NCBI GenBank assembly: GCA_900539145.1
Contig: UQAX01000027.1
Span: 1 to 35,632 of the forward strand
Direction of reading: 5' to 3'
DNA: 35,632 nucleotides
DNA from: an uncultured Blautia sp.
Lineage (GTDB): Bacteria; Bacillota; Clostridia; Lachnospirales; Lachnospiraceae
Part shown: positions 25,698-34,342 of the stretch, piece by piece
Layout: the number at the start of each line of letters is the position of its first letter
Position numbering within the stretch: the stretch's first letter is position 1
The notes under the pieces: model-generated
Told to the model about the DNA's origin: nothing
Databases searched by the model: none
What the model saw: the letters and a program-made list of their open reading frames with translations, nothing else
Made by a program: the position numbers and the translations under genes

Positions 25698-25726
25698 TTG
25701 ATTTATTGCATGAGATATAGTATATT
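25698..25726 (+). promoter_or_regulatory. promoter of the ABC transporter genes
   Basis: TTGATT (25698-25703), 17 bp, TATATT (25721-25726), followed by a leader of about 55 nt. Confidence 0.65.
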
Positions 25727-25754
25727 ATAACCATGCCAAATAAATCCAATAATT

Positions 25755-25774
25755 TATATTAAATAAATAATATA
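25755..25774. promoter_or_regulatory. operator-like inverted repeat before the ABC permease
   Basis: TATATTA (25755-25761) and TAATATA (25768-25774) with a 6-bp AT spacer lie between the promoter and the GAGGAGG at 25775. The placement suits a repressor, perhaps the ROK protein; the low complexity limits confidence. Confidence 0.4.
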
Positions 25775-25786
25775 GAGGAGGAAGAC

Positions 25787-26734
25787 ATGGAAGGAAAGAC
25801 GACTTTAACAGAATTTCGGAAAATGAATTCTGTAAAGAAAAAAAGGATTATGCGGAAGAATATGTGGTGTTGGGTTTTTATGCTTCCCACGTTGCTCTTA
25901 TATATTCTGTTCCAAGGATATCCGATTATCACAAGCGCATGGTATTCCATGCTGGACTGGTCGGGCATGACCATGAATGCTACTTTTGTAGGATTACAAA
26001 ACTTTAAGGAATTGTTGGCGGATCCGTTATTTCGAAACTCCGTTGCAAACAGCTTTAAGTATATGATATTCAGCGTGCCGATACAGTTGATTTTATCCTT
26101 GGTAATTGCCTACATACTTACAAGCATTATTAAAAAGGGCGCTACCGTATTTCGAACAATGTATTTTATTCCGGTTATTACAACTGCATCTATCGTAGGT
26201 ATCATTATGATTTTCATTTTCGGAGGAACAGGGCCTATCAATCAGGTGCTTGCTCTTTTGGGAATAGATACCATTAACTTTTTGGGAGACGAAAAGACGG
26301 CGTTGTTTACCGTGGTGCTGATTGGAATATGGAAAGATTTGGGTACTTACATGATTTACTGGATTGCTGCTTTACAAAGCGTATCTCAGGATGTATATGA
26401 GGCAGCCAAAATTGACGGCGCAGGCAAATTCAGAACTTTTACCGATGTAGTATTCCCGTTAATCCTTCCTATCGGAGGCGTTATCACTGTACTTTGTGTC
26501 ATCGGTTCTTTGAAGGTATTCGATATCGTTCAGACTATGACAAACGGCGGACCGTATTTCGCAACCGATGTGGTGGCAACTTTTGTATATCGTACTGCAT
26601 ACTCCAGTACAACAGGAAGCCCACGACTTGGCTATGCCAGTGCTGCGGCATTGTTGTTTGGTCTGATGGTAGTAACAATCGGTATTGTTCTTAATCTTGT
26701 AAAGAACTACTTTAATAAGAAGAGAAATGTGTGA
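25787..26734 (+). CDS. sugar ABC transporter permease (MalF-like)
   Basis: 315 residues with about six membrane helices. The EAA loop that contacts the ATPase reads VYEAAKIDGAGKFRTFTDVV (about 203-222). It is the first permease of a CUT1-type carbohydrate importer. GAGGAGG lies about 5 nt before the ATG. The gene is divergent from DUF4838. The second permease follows almost at once. Confidence 0.93.
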   Translation: MEGKTTLTEFRKMNSVKKKRIMRKNMWCWVFMLPTLLLYILFQGYPIITSAWYSMLDWSGMTMNATFVGLQNFKELLADPLFRNSVANSFKYMIFSVPIQLILSLVIAYILTSIIKKGATVFRTMYFIPVITTASIVGIIMIFIFGGTGPINQVLALLGIDTINFLGDEKTALFTVVLIGIWKDLGTYMIYWIAALQSVSQDVYEAAKIDGAGKFRTFTDVVFPLILPIGGVITVLCVIGSLKVFDIVQTMTNGGPYFATDVVATFVYRTAYSSTTGSPRLGYASAAALLFGLMVVTIGIVLNLVKNYFNKKRNV

Positions 26735-26748
26735 GAAAGGAGAACGCT

Positions 26749-27573
26749 ATGAAAAAAGTAGGAAAATCTATCATTTACATATTGCTTGCGGTAGTGGCGT
26801 TTATCTGGGTATATCCATTTATCTGGATGATTACAGCTTCCTTGAAAACACAGGATGAATTTTTTGCAAGCGGATTAAGCTTAATACCCAAAAGCTTAAA
26901 TTTTGAAAACTATGTGAGGGCATGGAATAATGCCAACTTCGGCGTATACTTTAAAAACTCTATCATTGTAACTGTCAGCGTTGTAGTAATCGTATTGCTG
27001 GCTACATCAGCGGCAGGTTATGTTATGGGGCGTTACGCATTCGTCGGTAAAAAGCTGATTATGGGGATTTTTATGGCAAGTATCACAATCCCATTAGTAT
27101 TTACAGTTATTCCTATTTATGAATTATTAAAAGAAATGGGATTAGAGTCCAATCTGTTAGGTTTAATTCTGGCAGAAGCCGGAGGAGGACATGTAATCTT
27201 CCTGATGCTGTTTTCCAGTTTTTACGGAGGTCTTCCCAAGGAGCTGGAAGAGGCGGCAACCATTGACGGAAGCGGATTTATGAAAACATACAGCAGCATT
27301 ATGTTCCCTCTTGCAAAACCGATTATGGCTACGGTAGTGATTATGCAGTTTATCTGGACATGGAACTCTTTTCTGCTTCCATTGATTGTAACACTCAGTA
27401 AGCCGGAGCTTAGAACATTGGCGGTAGGACTTTATGCTTTAAGAGGTGAAAACGTAGTAGACTGGACAGGAATTGCAGCAGGTGCATGTATTGCAGTTCT
27501 TCCGATTATCATTATTTTTGTATGCTTACAGAAATATTTTGTAGACGGCGTAGCAGGTGCAGTTAAGAGCTGA
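26749..27573 (+). CDS. sugar ABC transporter permease (MalG-like)
   Basis: 274 residues, about six membrane helices, with the EAA loop LPKELEEAATIDGSGFMKTY. It is the partner of the upstream permease. The start at 26749 is chosen because AAGGAG precedes it by about 6 nt; an in-frame GTG at 26731 overlapping the previous stop is the alternative. It has the usual N-terminal helix and the WPFIWM-like start of MalG proteins (WVYPFIWMITASLK). Confidence 0.93.
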   Translation: MKKVGKSIIYILLAVVAFIWVYPFIWMITASLKTQDEFFASGLSLIPKSLNFENYVRAWNNANFGVYFKNSIIVTVSVVVIVLLATSAAGYVMGRYAFVGKKLIMGIFMASITIPLVFTVIPIYELLKEMGLESNLLGLILAEAGGGHVIFLMLFSSFYGGLPKELEEAATIDGSGFMKTYSSIMFPLAKPIMATVVIMQFIWTWNSFLLPLIVTLSKPELRTLAVGLYALRGENVVDWTGIAAGACIAVLPIIIIFVCLQKYFVDGVAGAVKS

Positions 27574-27625
27574 GAAATTTTATTAAGTGAAAAAATCATT
27601 ATGATTTAAAATAAGGAGGAAAAAA

Positions 27626-29113
27626 ATGAAGAAGCGAATTGCAGCATTATTTATGGCAGGTCTTATGGTGGTTTCAGCAGCAGGATGCGGACCAAACGTA
27701 AGCGGAGAAAAGGAAACACAGAAAGAAGAAGCATCTACGGAGAAAAAGGACGAGGACAAAGGCGGAGAAAAAGTTCTTCAGGTCGTAGACATGAGTGACA
27801 GTACAAAAGCCAGAAGGGAAGAGTACAACAAAAAGTTTGAAGAAGAAAATAACTGTAAGGTAGAATACACCGTTCTTTCCGGTGACCAGTATCAGACAAC
27901 TATCAACTCTGCTATTAAAGCAAATACAGCTCCTGACTTATTTGCTCTGCCAAGTGGCGTGAAGCTTTCCACAGCAGTAGAAGAAGGTTGGTACATGCCG
28001 ATGAACGATTATGTGGAAGACGGATTTTTTGACACATTCTCAGAAGGTTCTTTAAATGAAGGCGTTACTACAATGGACGGACAGGTATACGTTTTACCGG
28101 AGTCTGCAAACATTGTAAATACTCTTGTTTTCTATAATGAAACAGTTCTGGAGGATGCAGGCGTAGATGTAAATAATCTTCCGAAGACATGGACAGAGTT
28201 TAGAGAAGTTTGTAAACAGGTAACAGAAGCAGGAAATGGTAAATACTACGGAATGATTGAAGGCGGAAAACAGGTAAACCGTTTGGAAATTGCAATCCGT
28301 GCATTATCCAACCTTGCAGGAAGCAAATCTAACGATATCGGTGTTATCAGCATGGTAGACGGAAAGAACGTTTTAGCTTCTGACGCAATGGTTCAGGCAT
28401 TTGATTTTTACAGCGGATTAGTACAGGACGGAAGCTTCCATCCAGACTCAGCAAACCTTGCAGCTCCGGAAGCAAGAGCTTTATTTGCACAAAATCAGGC
28501 AGCATTTTTAATTCAGGGTTCATGGTGCATTTCTACATGGGAAAAAGAAAATCCGGACTTGAAATTTGGTGTTATGCCAATGCCTGAACCGGATGACGGA
28601 GCAAAAGGCGGTCTTCCATATATCGGAGCACAGCCATGGATGGGTATTTCTAAAAACTCTGACAATCCGGAATTGGCAGCAAAATATCTTCAGGGATTAT
28701 ATTCTGAAGAATATCAGTCAGGCGTAGTAGAAGACGGCGGTTTTGTATCAGCAGTTGAGGGTATCAATGAAAAATACATGAAAGACGGTATCATGAAAGA
28801 ATACTATACAATCGCAAAAGAACAGGGTAAATTGTGTCCGGATCCGATTGTAGCAAAAGCAGATGCAGCAAAGGTTTACGCAAATGTAACAGAAGTTTCA
28901 CCAAACCTTGGTCAGATTGTACAGGGTGTGTTGACAGGAAAAACAGATTATAAAGAGTCTTTACAGACATTATCCGACAATACACAGAAAGCATGGGATG
29001 AAGCGATTGCAAAAGCACAGGAAGGCGGAGCTGATGTTTCAGCGGCAGATTTTGAATTTGCAAACTGGAACCCATTAGAAGATTACACGACAGAAAGTTA
29101 TAACAATAGATAA
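27626..29113 (+). CDS. extracellular sugar-binding lipoprotein of the ABC transporter
   Basis: 495 residues. A lipoprotein signal peptide with lipobox VSAAGC (Cys21 is the lipid anchor) precedes a Lys/Glu-rich linker (about 28-48) and a family 1 solute-binding domain (LQVVDMSDSTKARREEYNKK, then AAFLIQGSWCISTW and PYIGAQPWMGISK). It captures the sugar outside the membrane for the two permeases. TAAGGAGG precedes the ATG. No ATPase gene follows; such systems often use a shared MsmK/UgpC-type ATPase encoded elsewhere. Confidence 0.93.
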   Translation: MKKRIAALFMAGLMVVSAAGCGPNVSGEKETQKEEASTEKKDEDKGGEKVLQVVDMSDSTKARREEYNKKFEEENNCKVEYTVLSGDQYQTTINSAIKANTAPDLFALPSGVKLSTAVEEGWYMPMNDYVEDGFFDTFSEGSLNEGVTTMDGQVYVLPESANIVNTLVFYNETVLEDAGVDVNNLPKTWTEFREVCKQVTEAGNGKYYGMIEGGKQVNRLEIAIRALSNLAGSKSNDIGVISMVDGKNVLASDAMVQAFDFYSGLVQDGSFHPDSANLAAPEARALFAQNQAAFLIQGSWCISTWEKENPDLKFGVMPMPEPDDGAKGGLPYIGAQPWMGISKNSDNPELAAKYLQGLYSEEYQSGVVEDGGFVSAVEGINEKYMKDGIMKEYYTIAKEQGKLCPDPIVAKADAAKVYANVTEVSPNLGQIVQGVLTGKTDYKESLQTLSDNTQKAWDEAIAKAQEGGADVSAADFEFANWNPLEDYTTESYNNR

Positions 29114-29124
29114 ACTCCTGTTTA

Positions 29125-29166
29125 GACGGGATATTTCCTTAGAGAAGGGAATATCCCGTCCTTTTT
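29125..29166 (+). terminator. terminator of the ABC operon
   Basis: A 15-bp stem (29125-29139 / 29146-29160, one G-U) with a TAGAGA loop and TTTTT at 29162-29166, 11 bp after the stop. Confidence 0.93.
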
Positions 29167-29211
29167 ATATTATAGAAGAAACAAGTTTCTGCAAGAAAAA
29201 GAAAAAATCCC

Positions 29212-29240
29212 TTGACATGTGAAATTTCCATGGCTATAAT
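29212..29240 (+). promoter_or_regulatory. str operon promoter
   Basis: TTGACA (29212-29217), 17 bp, TATAAT (29235-29240): a fully consensus sigma-A promoter, 133 bp before rpsL. Confidence 0.93.
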
Positions 29241-29288
29241 AAAAAAGCGTGCATAAGAAACGTAAATTTTTTTGTGCGCAAAAAAGAA

Positions 29289-29345
29289 TTATTCATAGTG
29301 ATGAATAACTGGCAGCCACTTATTTCTTTTATGTAAATAAAAGAA
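29289..29345 (+). promoter_or_regulatory. rpsL leader with two perfect hairpins
   Basis: TTATTCAT-AGTG-ATGAATAA (29289-29308) and TTCTTTTAT-GTAA-ATAAAAGAA (29324-29345), separated by a GGCAGCC-containing spacer. Neither is followed by a T run. They could be protein-binding or mRNA-stability structures. Confidence 0.5.
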
Positions 29346-29373
29346 TGTGCAAATTTTACAGGAGGTGAAAGGA

Positions 29374-29787
29374 ATGCCAACATTTAACCAGTTAGTAAAA
29401 AAAGGACGTCAGACAACAGTTAAAAAATCTACTGCGCCTGCACTCCAGAAAAGCTACAACTCTTTACAGAAAAAGACATCTGATATGTCTTCTCCACAGA
29501 AGAGAGGTGTTTGTACAGCCGTTAAGACTGCTACACCTAAAAAACCTAACTCTGCTCTTAGAAAAATCGCCAGAGTTCGTCTTTCTAACGGAATTGAAGT
29601 AACAAGCTACATTCCGGGAGAAGGTCACAACTTACAGGAGCACAGCGTTGTTCTTATTAGAGGCGGTAGAGTAAAAGACTTACCAGGTACAAGATATCAC
29701 ATTGTTCGTGGTACGTTAGATACAGCAGGTGTTGCTAACAGACGTCAGGCTCGTTCTAAATACGGTGCTAAAAGACCAAAAAAATAA
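29374..29787 (+). CDS. rpsL: 30S ribosomal protein S12
   Basis: 137 residues from the ATG at 29374 (MPTFNQLVKKGR), with AGGAGGTG about 8 nt upstream; the open frame begins earlier, but the family start is here. Key streptomycin positions are of the sensitive type: the lysines in TPKKPNSALRK and in GGRVKDLPGTRYH. The Asp after that second lysine is the residue methylthiolated in some bacteria. S12 sits in the decoding centre. It is the first gene of the str operon. Confidence 0.98.
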   Translation: MPTFNQLVKKGRQTTVKKSTAPALQKSYNSLQKKTSDMSSPQKRGVCTAVKTATPKKPNSALRKIARVRLSNGIEVTSYIPGEGHNLQEHSVVLIRGGRVKDLPGTRYHIVRGTLDTAGVANRRQARSKYGAKRPKK

Positions 29788-29837
29788 ATAAAAATTAGTA
29801 ACTTTTAAAAATCCAGAAATAGCAAAGCAAAATTTGT

Positions 29838-29960
29838 TATGATGAATTCATAGAAGTCACAAAGAACTATTAAATTGTACCGGGATTCCATAAGCCCAGT
29901 AGTGGCTGCGGGTTTAGATATAGGATTTACCGAGTGCGAACATACAGGATAGTTTGTGTG
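29838..29960 (+). promoter_or_regulatory. structured intercistronic leader of rpsG
   Basis: 195 bp without a gene lie between rpsL and rpsG. An outer stem can form from CACA (29858-29861) plus AACTAT (29865-29870) with ATAGTT (29949-29954) plus TGTG (29957-29960). Inside, AAGCCC pairs with GGGTTT around 29892-29914. A competing hairpin is CATACA/TGTGTG (29941-29960). TGTTATGAT (29835-29843) could be an extended -10 promoter. In E. coli S7 represses the str operon by binding the rpsL-rpsG gap, so a similar role is possible here; no match to a named RNA is claimed. Confidence 0.5.
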
Positions 29961-30003
29961 AGTACCTATGATTTAATCGGATATGATTAAGGAGGGAAGT
30001 AAC

Positions 30004-30474
30004 GTGCCACGTAAAGGACATACTCAGAAAAGAGACGTTCTGGCTGATCCAATGTACAACAGCAAGGTAGTTACAAAACTTATCAACAGCATTATGTTAG
30101 ATGGTAAGAAAGGTGTAGCTCAGAAAATTGTTTACGGTGCATTCGCCAGAGTGGAAGAAAAAGCTGGAAAACCAGCAATCGAAGTATTTGAAGAAGCAAT
30201 GAACAATATCATGCCAGTATTAGAAGTTAAAGCTAGACGTATTGGTGGTGCAACATATCAGGTACCAATCGAGGTAAGAGCAGACAGACGTCAGGCATTA
30301 GCTCTTCGTTGGATTACATTGTACGCTCGTAAAAGAGGCGAAAAAACAATGGAAGAAAGACTGGCTAATGAGTTATTAGATGCTATGAACAACACAGGAG
30401 CATCTGTTAAGAAGAAAGAAGACATGCATAAGATGGCTGAAGCAAATAAAGCATTTGCTCACTATCGTTTCTAA
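30004..30474 (+). CDS. rpsG: 30S ribosomal protein S7
   Basis: 156 residues from a GTG at 30004 (reads PRKGHTQKRD), with AAGGAGG 8 nt before it. An ATG at 29983 in frame lies before the ribosome-binding site and is not used. S7 starts assembly of the 30S head by binding the 3' domain of 16S rRNA. The length is exactly typical. fusA follows after 15 bp. Confidence 0.98.
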   Translation: MPRKGHTQKRDVLADPMYNSKVVTKLINSIMLDGKKGVAQKIVYGAFARVEEKAGKPAIEVFEEAMNNIMPVLEVKARRIGGATYQVPIEVRADRRQALALRWITLYARKRGEKTMEERLANELLDAMNNTGASVKKKEDMHKMAEANKAFAHYRF

Positions 30475-30489
30475 GAGGAGGAAATCCAA

Positions 30490-32610
30490 TTGGCTGGAAG
30501 AGAATATCCATTAGAGAGAACCAGAAACATCGGTATTATGGCTCATATTGATGCTGGTAAAACTACCACAACAGAGCGTATTCTGTACTATACCGGTGTA
30601 AACTATAAAATCGGTGATACTCATGAAGGTACTGCTACTATGGACTGGATGGAGCAGGAACAGGAAAGAGGTATCACAATTACTTCAGCCGCTACTACAT
30701 GCCACTGGACTCTGCAGGAAAACTGCAAACCAAAAGCTGGTGCATTAGAGCATCGTATCAACATCATTGATACACCGGGACACGTTGACTTTACAGTAGA
30801 AGTTGAGCGTTCTCTTCGTGTACTTGATGGTGCGGTAGGTGTATTCTGTGCTAAGGGCGGTGTTGAACCACAGTCTGAAAACGTATGGCGTCAGGCTGAC
30901 ACTTACAATGTACCTCGTATGGCTTTCATCAACAAGATGGACATCCTTGGTGCAGACTTCTACAACGCAGTAGAACAGATTAAAACAAGATTAGGTAAAA
31001 ATGCTATCTGCATTCAGTTACCAATCGGTAAAGAAGACGAATTCAAAGGTATCGTTGACTTATTCGAAATGAAAGCCTACATCTACAATGATGATAAAGG
31101 CGATGACATTTCTATCGTAGATATTCCGGAAGATATGAAGGACGACGCAGAGCTGTATCGTACAGAGCTGGTTGAAAAAATCTGCGAATTAGACGATGAC
31201 CTTATGATGGAATACTTAGAAGGAGAAGAACCTTCTAACGAAGCATTAAAAGCAGCTTTAAGAAAAGGTACATGTGAGTGTGCTGCTGTTCCTGTTTGCT
31301 GTGGTACAGCTTACAGAAACAAAGGTATTCAGAAGCTTCTTGATGCTATCATTGAGTTTATGCCATCTCCAGTAGATGTACCTGCTATTCAGGGTACAGA
31401 CTTAGATGGAAACCCAATGGAAAAACATTCCTCAGATGATGAACCATTTGCAGCTCTTGCATTCAAAATCATGGTTGACCCATTTGTTGGTAAGCTTGCA
31501 TTCTTCCGTGTATATTCAGGAACAGTAAACTCCGGTTCTTATGTTCTGAACTCTACAAAAGGAAAGAAAGAACGTGTTGGACGTATCCTTCAGATGCACG
31601 CTAACAAACGCCAGGAATTAGATAAAGTATATGCCGGTGATATCGCAGCGGCTGTTGGTTTGAAATTCACAACAACAGGTGATACAATCTGTGACGAACA
31701 GCATCCGGTAATTCTGGAGTCCATGGAATTCCCAGAACCAGTTATCGAGCTGGCTATCGAGCCTAAGACAAAATCTGGTCAGGGTAAATTAGGTGAGTCT
31801 TTAGCGAAACTTGCTGAAGAAGACCCAACATTCCGTGCACATACAGATAAAGAAACAGGACAGACAATCATCGCAGGTATGGGTGAGCTCCACCTTGAAA
31901 TCATCGTAGACCGTCTGCTTCGTGAATTTAAAGTAGAAGCAAACGTAGGTGCTCCTCAGGTAGCTTACAAAGAAACATTTACAAAAGCCGTAGATGTTGA
32001 CAGTAAATATGCAAAACAGTCTGGTGGTCGTGGTCAGTACGGTCACTGTAAAGTTAAATTCGAGCCAATGGATGCCAACGGAGAAGAACTGTTCAAGTTC
32101 GAGTCCACAGTAGTTGGTGGTGCTATTCCGAAAGAATACATCCCGGCTGTTGGCGAAGGTATCGAAGAAGCTATGAAGGCTGGTATTCTGGGTGGCTTCC
32201 CAGTAGTTGGCGTTTCTGCTAACGTATATGATGGTTCTTACCATGAAGTCGACTCTTCTGAAATGGCATTCCACATTGCAGGTTCTCTTGCATTTAAAGA
32301 TGCTATGGCAAAAGCGTCACCGGTACTTCTTGAGCCAATCATGAGAGTTGAAGTTACAACTCCTGAAGATTACATGGGTGATGTTATCGGTGATATCAAC
32401 TCCCGTCGTGGTCGTATCGAAGGTATGGATGATATCGGCGGAGGTAAAATGATCCGCGGATTTGTTCCTCTGGCTGAAATGTTCGGATACGCAACAGACT
32501 TACGTTCCAGAACACAGGGTCGTGGTAACTACTCCATGTTCTTTGAAAAATATGAACCAGTTCCAAAATCTGTACAGGAAAAGGTTCTGTCTGGAAAAGC
32601 AGACAAATAA
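30490..32610 (+). CDS. fusA: translation elongation factor G
   Basis: 706 residues. It begins with TTG, after AGAGGAGG. G1 is AHIDAGKTT near the N-terminus, G3 DTPGHVDF, G4 NKMD. Domains II to V follow in the usual order, with SGGRGQYGHCK in domain IV. Between switch I and G3 there is a short extra loop (TLQENCKPKAGALEH), which seems common in Lachnospiraceae EF-G. EF-G drives translocation and, with RRF, ribosome recycling. Confidence 0.98.
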   Translation: MAGREYPLERTRNIGIMAHIDAGKTTTTERILYYTGVNYKIGDTHEGTATMDWMEQEQERGITITSAATTCHWTLQENCKPKAGALEHRINIIDTPGHVDFTVEVERSLRVLDGAVGVFCAKGGVEPQSENVWRQADTYNVPRMAFINKMDILGADFYNAVEQIKTRLGKNAICIQLPIGKEDEFKGIVDLFEMKAYIYNDDKGDDISIVDIPEDMKDDAELYRTELVEKICELDDDLMMEYLEGEEPSNEALKAALRKGTCECAAVPVCCGTAYRNKGIQKLLDAIIEFMPSPVDVPAIQGTDLDGNPMEKHSSDDEPFAALAFKIMVDPFVGKLAFFRVYSGTVNSGSYVLNSTKGKKERVGRILQMHANKRQELDKVYAGDIAAAVGLKFTTTGDTICDEQHPVILESMEFPEPVIELAIEPKTKSGQGKLGESLAKLAEEDPTFRAHTDKETGQTIIAGMGELHLEIIVDRLLREFKVEANVGAPQVAYKETFTKAVDVDSKYAKQSGGRGQYGHCKVKFEPMDANGEELFKFESTVVGGAIPKEYIPAVGEGIEEAMKAGILGGFPVVGVSANVYDGSYHEVDSSEMAFHIAGSLAFKDAMAKASPVLLEPIMRVEVTTPEDYMGDVIGDINSRRGRIEGMDDIGGGKMIRGFVPLAEMFGYATDLRSRTQGRGNYSMFFEKYEPVPKSVQEKVLSGKADK

Positions 32611-32629
32611 TTAAATAGTTAAATAAAAC

Positions 32630-32658
32630 TTGCAAATATCCTTGATTTGCAATATAAT
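32630..32658 (+). promoter_or_regulatory. tuf promoter
   Basis: TTGCAA (32630-32635), 17 bp, TATAAT (32653-32658). It gives tuf its own transcript besides readthrough from fusA. Confidence 0.8.
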
Positions 32659-32669
32659 CAAGGGTAGCA

Positions 32670-32701
32670 GGTTGACTATATCAACCGCCTCGTTATGAGG
32701 C
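32670..32701 (+). promoter_or_regulatory. tandem hairpins in the tuf leader
   Basis: GGTTGA/TCAACC (32670-32675 / 32681-32686) is followed with no gap by GCCTC/GAGGC (32687-32691 / 32697-32701), both with 5-nt loops. They are near the 5' end of the tuf mRNA and could stabilize it. Confidence 0.5.
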
Positions 32702-32760
32702 AACAAAAATAAAAATATATGCCCAAACGGGGCGCATGTTAAACAAGGAGGACATTCAAA

Positions 32761-33954
32761 ATGGCTAAAGCTAAATTTGAAAGAAGCAAACCGCATTGTA
32801 ACATTGGTACTATCGGACACGTTGACCATGGTAAAACAACTTTAACAGCTGCTATCACAAAAACTCTTGCAGCAAGAGTTGCTGGTAACACAGCTACAGA
32901 TTTCGAAAATATCGATAAAGCTCCAGAAGAAAGAGAACGTGGTATCACAATCTCTACTTCTCACGTAGAATATGAAACAGAAAACCGTCACTACGCACAC
33001 GTTGACTGCCCAGGACATGCTGACTACGTTAAAAACATGATCACAGGTGCAGCTCAGATGGACGGTGCTATCTTAGTAGTAGCTGCAACAGATGGTGTTA
33101 TGGCTCAGACTAAAGAACATATCCTGTTATCTCGTCAGGTAGGTGTTCCTTACATCGTTGTATTCATGAACAAATGTGATATGGTTGACGATGAAGAATT
33201 ACTTGAATTAGTAGACATGGAAATCCGTGAACTGTTAAACGAATATGATTTCCCAGGCGATGATACACCAATCATCCAGGGTTCTGCTTTAAAAGCTCTT
33301 GAAGATCCAAACGGACCTTGGGGAGACAAAATTATGGAATTAATGGCAGCTGTTGACAGCTGGATTCCAGATCCACAGCGTGACACAGATAAAGACTTCA
33401 TCATGCCAGTAGAAGACGTATTCTCTATCACAGGTCGTGGTACAGTTGCAACAGGTAGAGTAGAAGCTGGTACACTTCATATATCTGACGAAGTTGAAAT
33501 CGTTGGTCTTAAAGAAGAAACACGTAAAGTAGTTGTAACAGGTATCGAAATGTTCCGTAAACTGTTAGACGAAGCTCAGGCTGGTGATAACATCGGTGCA
33601 CTTCTTCGTGGTGTTCAGAGAAACGAAATCGAAAGAGGACAGGTTCTCGCTAAACCAGGCAGCATCACATGCCATACAAAATTCACAGCTCAGGTTTACG
33701 TTTTAACAAAAGATGAAGGTGGTCGTCATACTCCATTCTTCAACAACTACCGTCCACAGTTCTACTTCAGAACAACAGACGTTACAGGTGTTTGTATGTT
33801 ACCAGAAGGTACAGAAATGTGCATGCCTGGTGATAACGTAGAAATGACAATCGAACTGATCCACCCAATCGCTATGGCTCAGGGTCTTACATTCGCTATC
33901 CGTGAAGGTGGACGTACTGTAGGATCAGGCCGTGTTGCTTCCATTATCGAGTAA
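32761..33954 (+). CDS. tuf: translation elongation factor Tu
   Basis: 397 residues. G1 is GHVDHGKTT, G3 DCPGHADY, G4 NKCD, and G5 is in IIQGSALKAL. Domains 2 and 3 are full length and end in GSGRVASIIE. EF-Tu delivers aminoacyl-tRNA to the ribosome. Codon bias is very strong. AAGGAGG is about 9 nt before the ATG. It closes the str operon, with a strong terminator 55 bp downstream. A trace of a second copy's 3' flank may lie at 34663. Confidence 0.99.
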   Translation: MAKAKFERSKPHCNIGTIGHVDHGKTTLTAAITKTLAARVAGNTATDFENIDKAPEERERGITISTSHVEYETENRHYAHVDCPGHADYVKNMITGAAQMDGAILVVAATDGVMAQTKEHILLSRQVGVPYIVVFMNKCDMVDDEELLELVDMEIRELLNEYDFPGDDTPIIQGSALKALEDPNGPWGDKIMELMAAVDSWIPDPQRDTDKDFIMPVEDVFSITGRGTVATGRVEAGTLHISDEVEIVGLKEETRKVVVTGIEMFRKLLDEAQAGDNIGALLRGVQRNEIERGQVLAKPGSITCHTKFTAQVYVLTKDEGGRHTPFFNNYRPQFYFRTTDVTGVCMLPEGTEMCMPGDNVEMTIELIHPIAMAQGLTFAIREGGRTVGSGRVASIIE

Positions 33955-34009
33955 TTAAATCTTAATATAGATTAGAGCAGTAATGCTCATTGTGTCCAAA
34001 CGTAAGATT

Positions 34010-34041
34010 ACCCCGGAGCCGAAAGGCTTCCGGGGTTTTTC
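34010..34041 (+). terminator. tuf terminator
   Basis: ACCCCGGA (34010-34017) and GCC pair with GGC and TCCGGGGT (34025-34036), with one bulged T, a GAAA tetraloop, then TTTTT. Confidence 0.93.
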
Positions 34042-34217
34042 TGTTGGGAAGAAAAAGGTGAAATGAAAGAGAAAATGGGGAAGAGGAATTGCGAACATAA
34101 AAATTTAGAGATTGTATAGGTGATGTAGTTTGGTGTGTTTATTTTATTGCTTATAGATAGATATAAAAGAGAATGCTAAACTCAAGATATATATGGGAGG
34201 TATAAGATTAAAAAGTT

Positions 34218-34246
34218 TTGACATTTCCGTAGATACGTGATAATAT
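34218..34246 (+). promoter_or_regulatory. promoter of the antitoxin RNA
   Basis: TTGACA (34218-34223), 17 bp, TAATAT (34241-34246). It reads toward the toxin gene, which is on the other strand. Confidence 0.7.
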
Positions 34247-34252
34247 GAATAT

Positions 34253-34342
34253 AGAAAAAGAGTGCTACCGATAGACGGTTAGTCCGATATATAGTTTGAC
34301 AAAAATGCCGCTTAGTTTACCAGACCAGGGCGGCTATTTTTG
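34253..34342 (+). ncRNA. predicted antisense antitoxin RNA of a type I module
   Basis: The transcript would run about 90 nt from the promoter at 34218 to the shared terminator at 34300-34342. It is complementary to the 3' end of the toxin mRNA, including the stop codon. Its 5' end can form ACCG-ATAGA-CGGT (34267-34279). The ends are estimated. The arrangement, a toxin mRNA and convergent RNA meeting at a bidirectional terminator, is that of Fst/par and TxpA/RatA-like systems. Confidence 0.65.
34300..34342. terminator. bidirectional terminator shared by toxin mRNA and antisense RNA
   Basis: CAAAAATGCCGC (34300-34311) pairs with GCGGCTATTTTTG (34330-34342) with one bulge. Both strands end in a run of T. 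The toxin stop codon lies within the stem. Confidence 0.75.

Noticed and set aside
34063..34119. 18-codon frame after tuf (MKEKMGKRNCEHKNLEIV)
   Set aside because: It has an AAGGTGA upstream but no recognisable feature and lies just after the tuf terminator without its own promoter.
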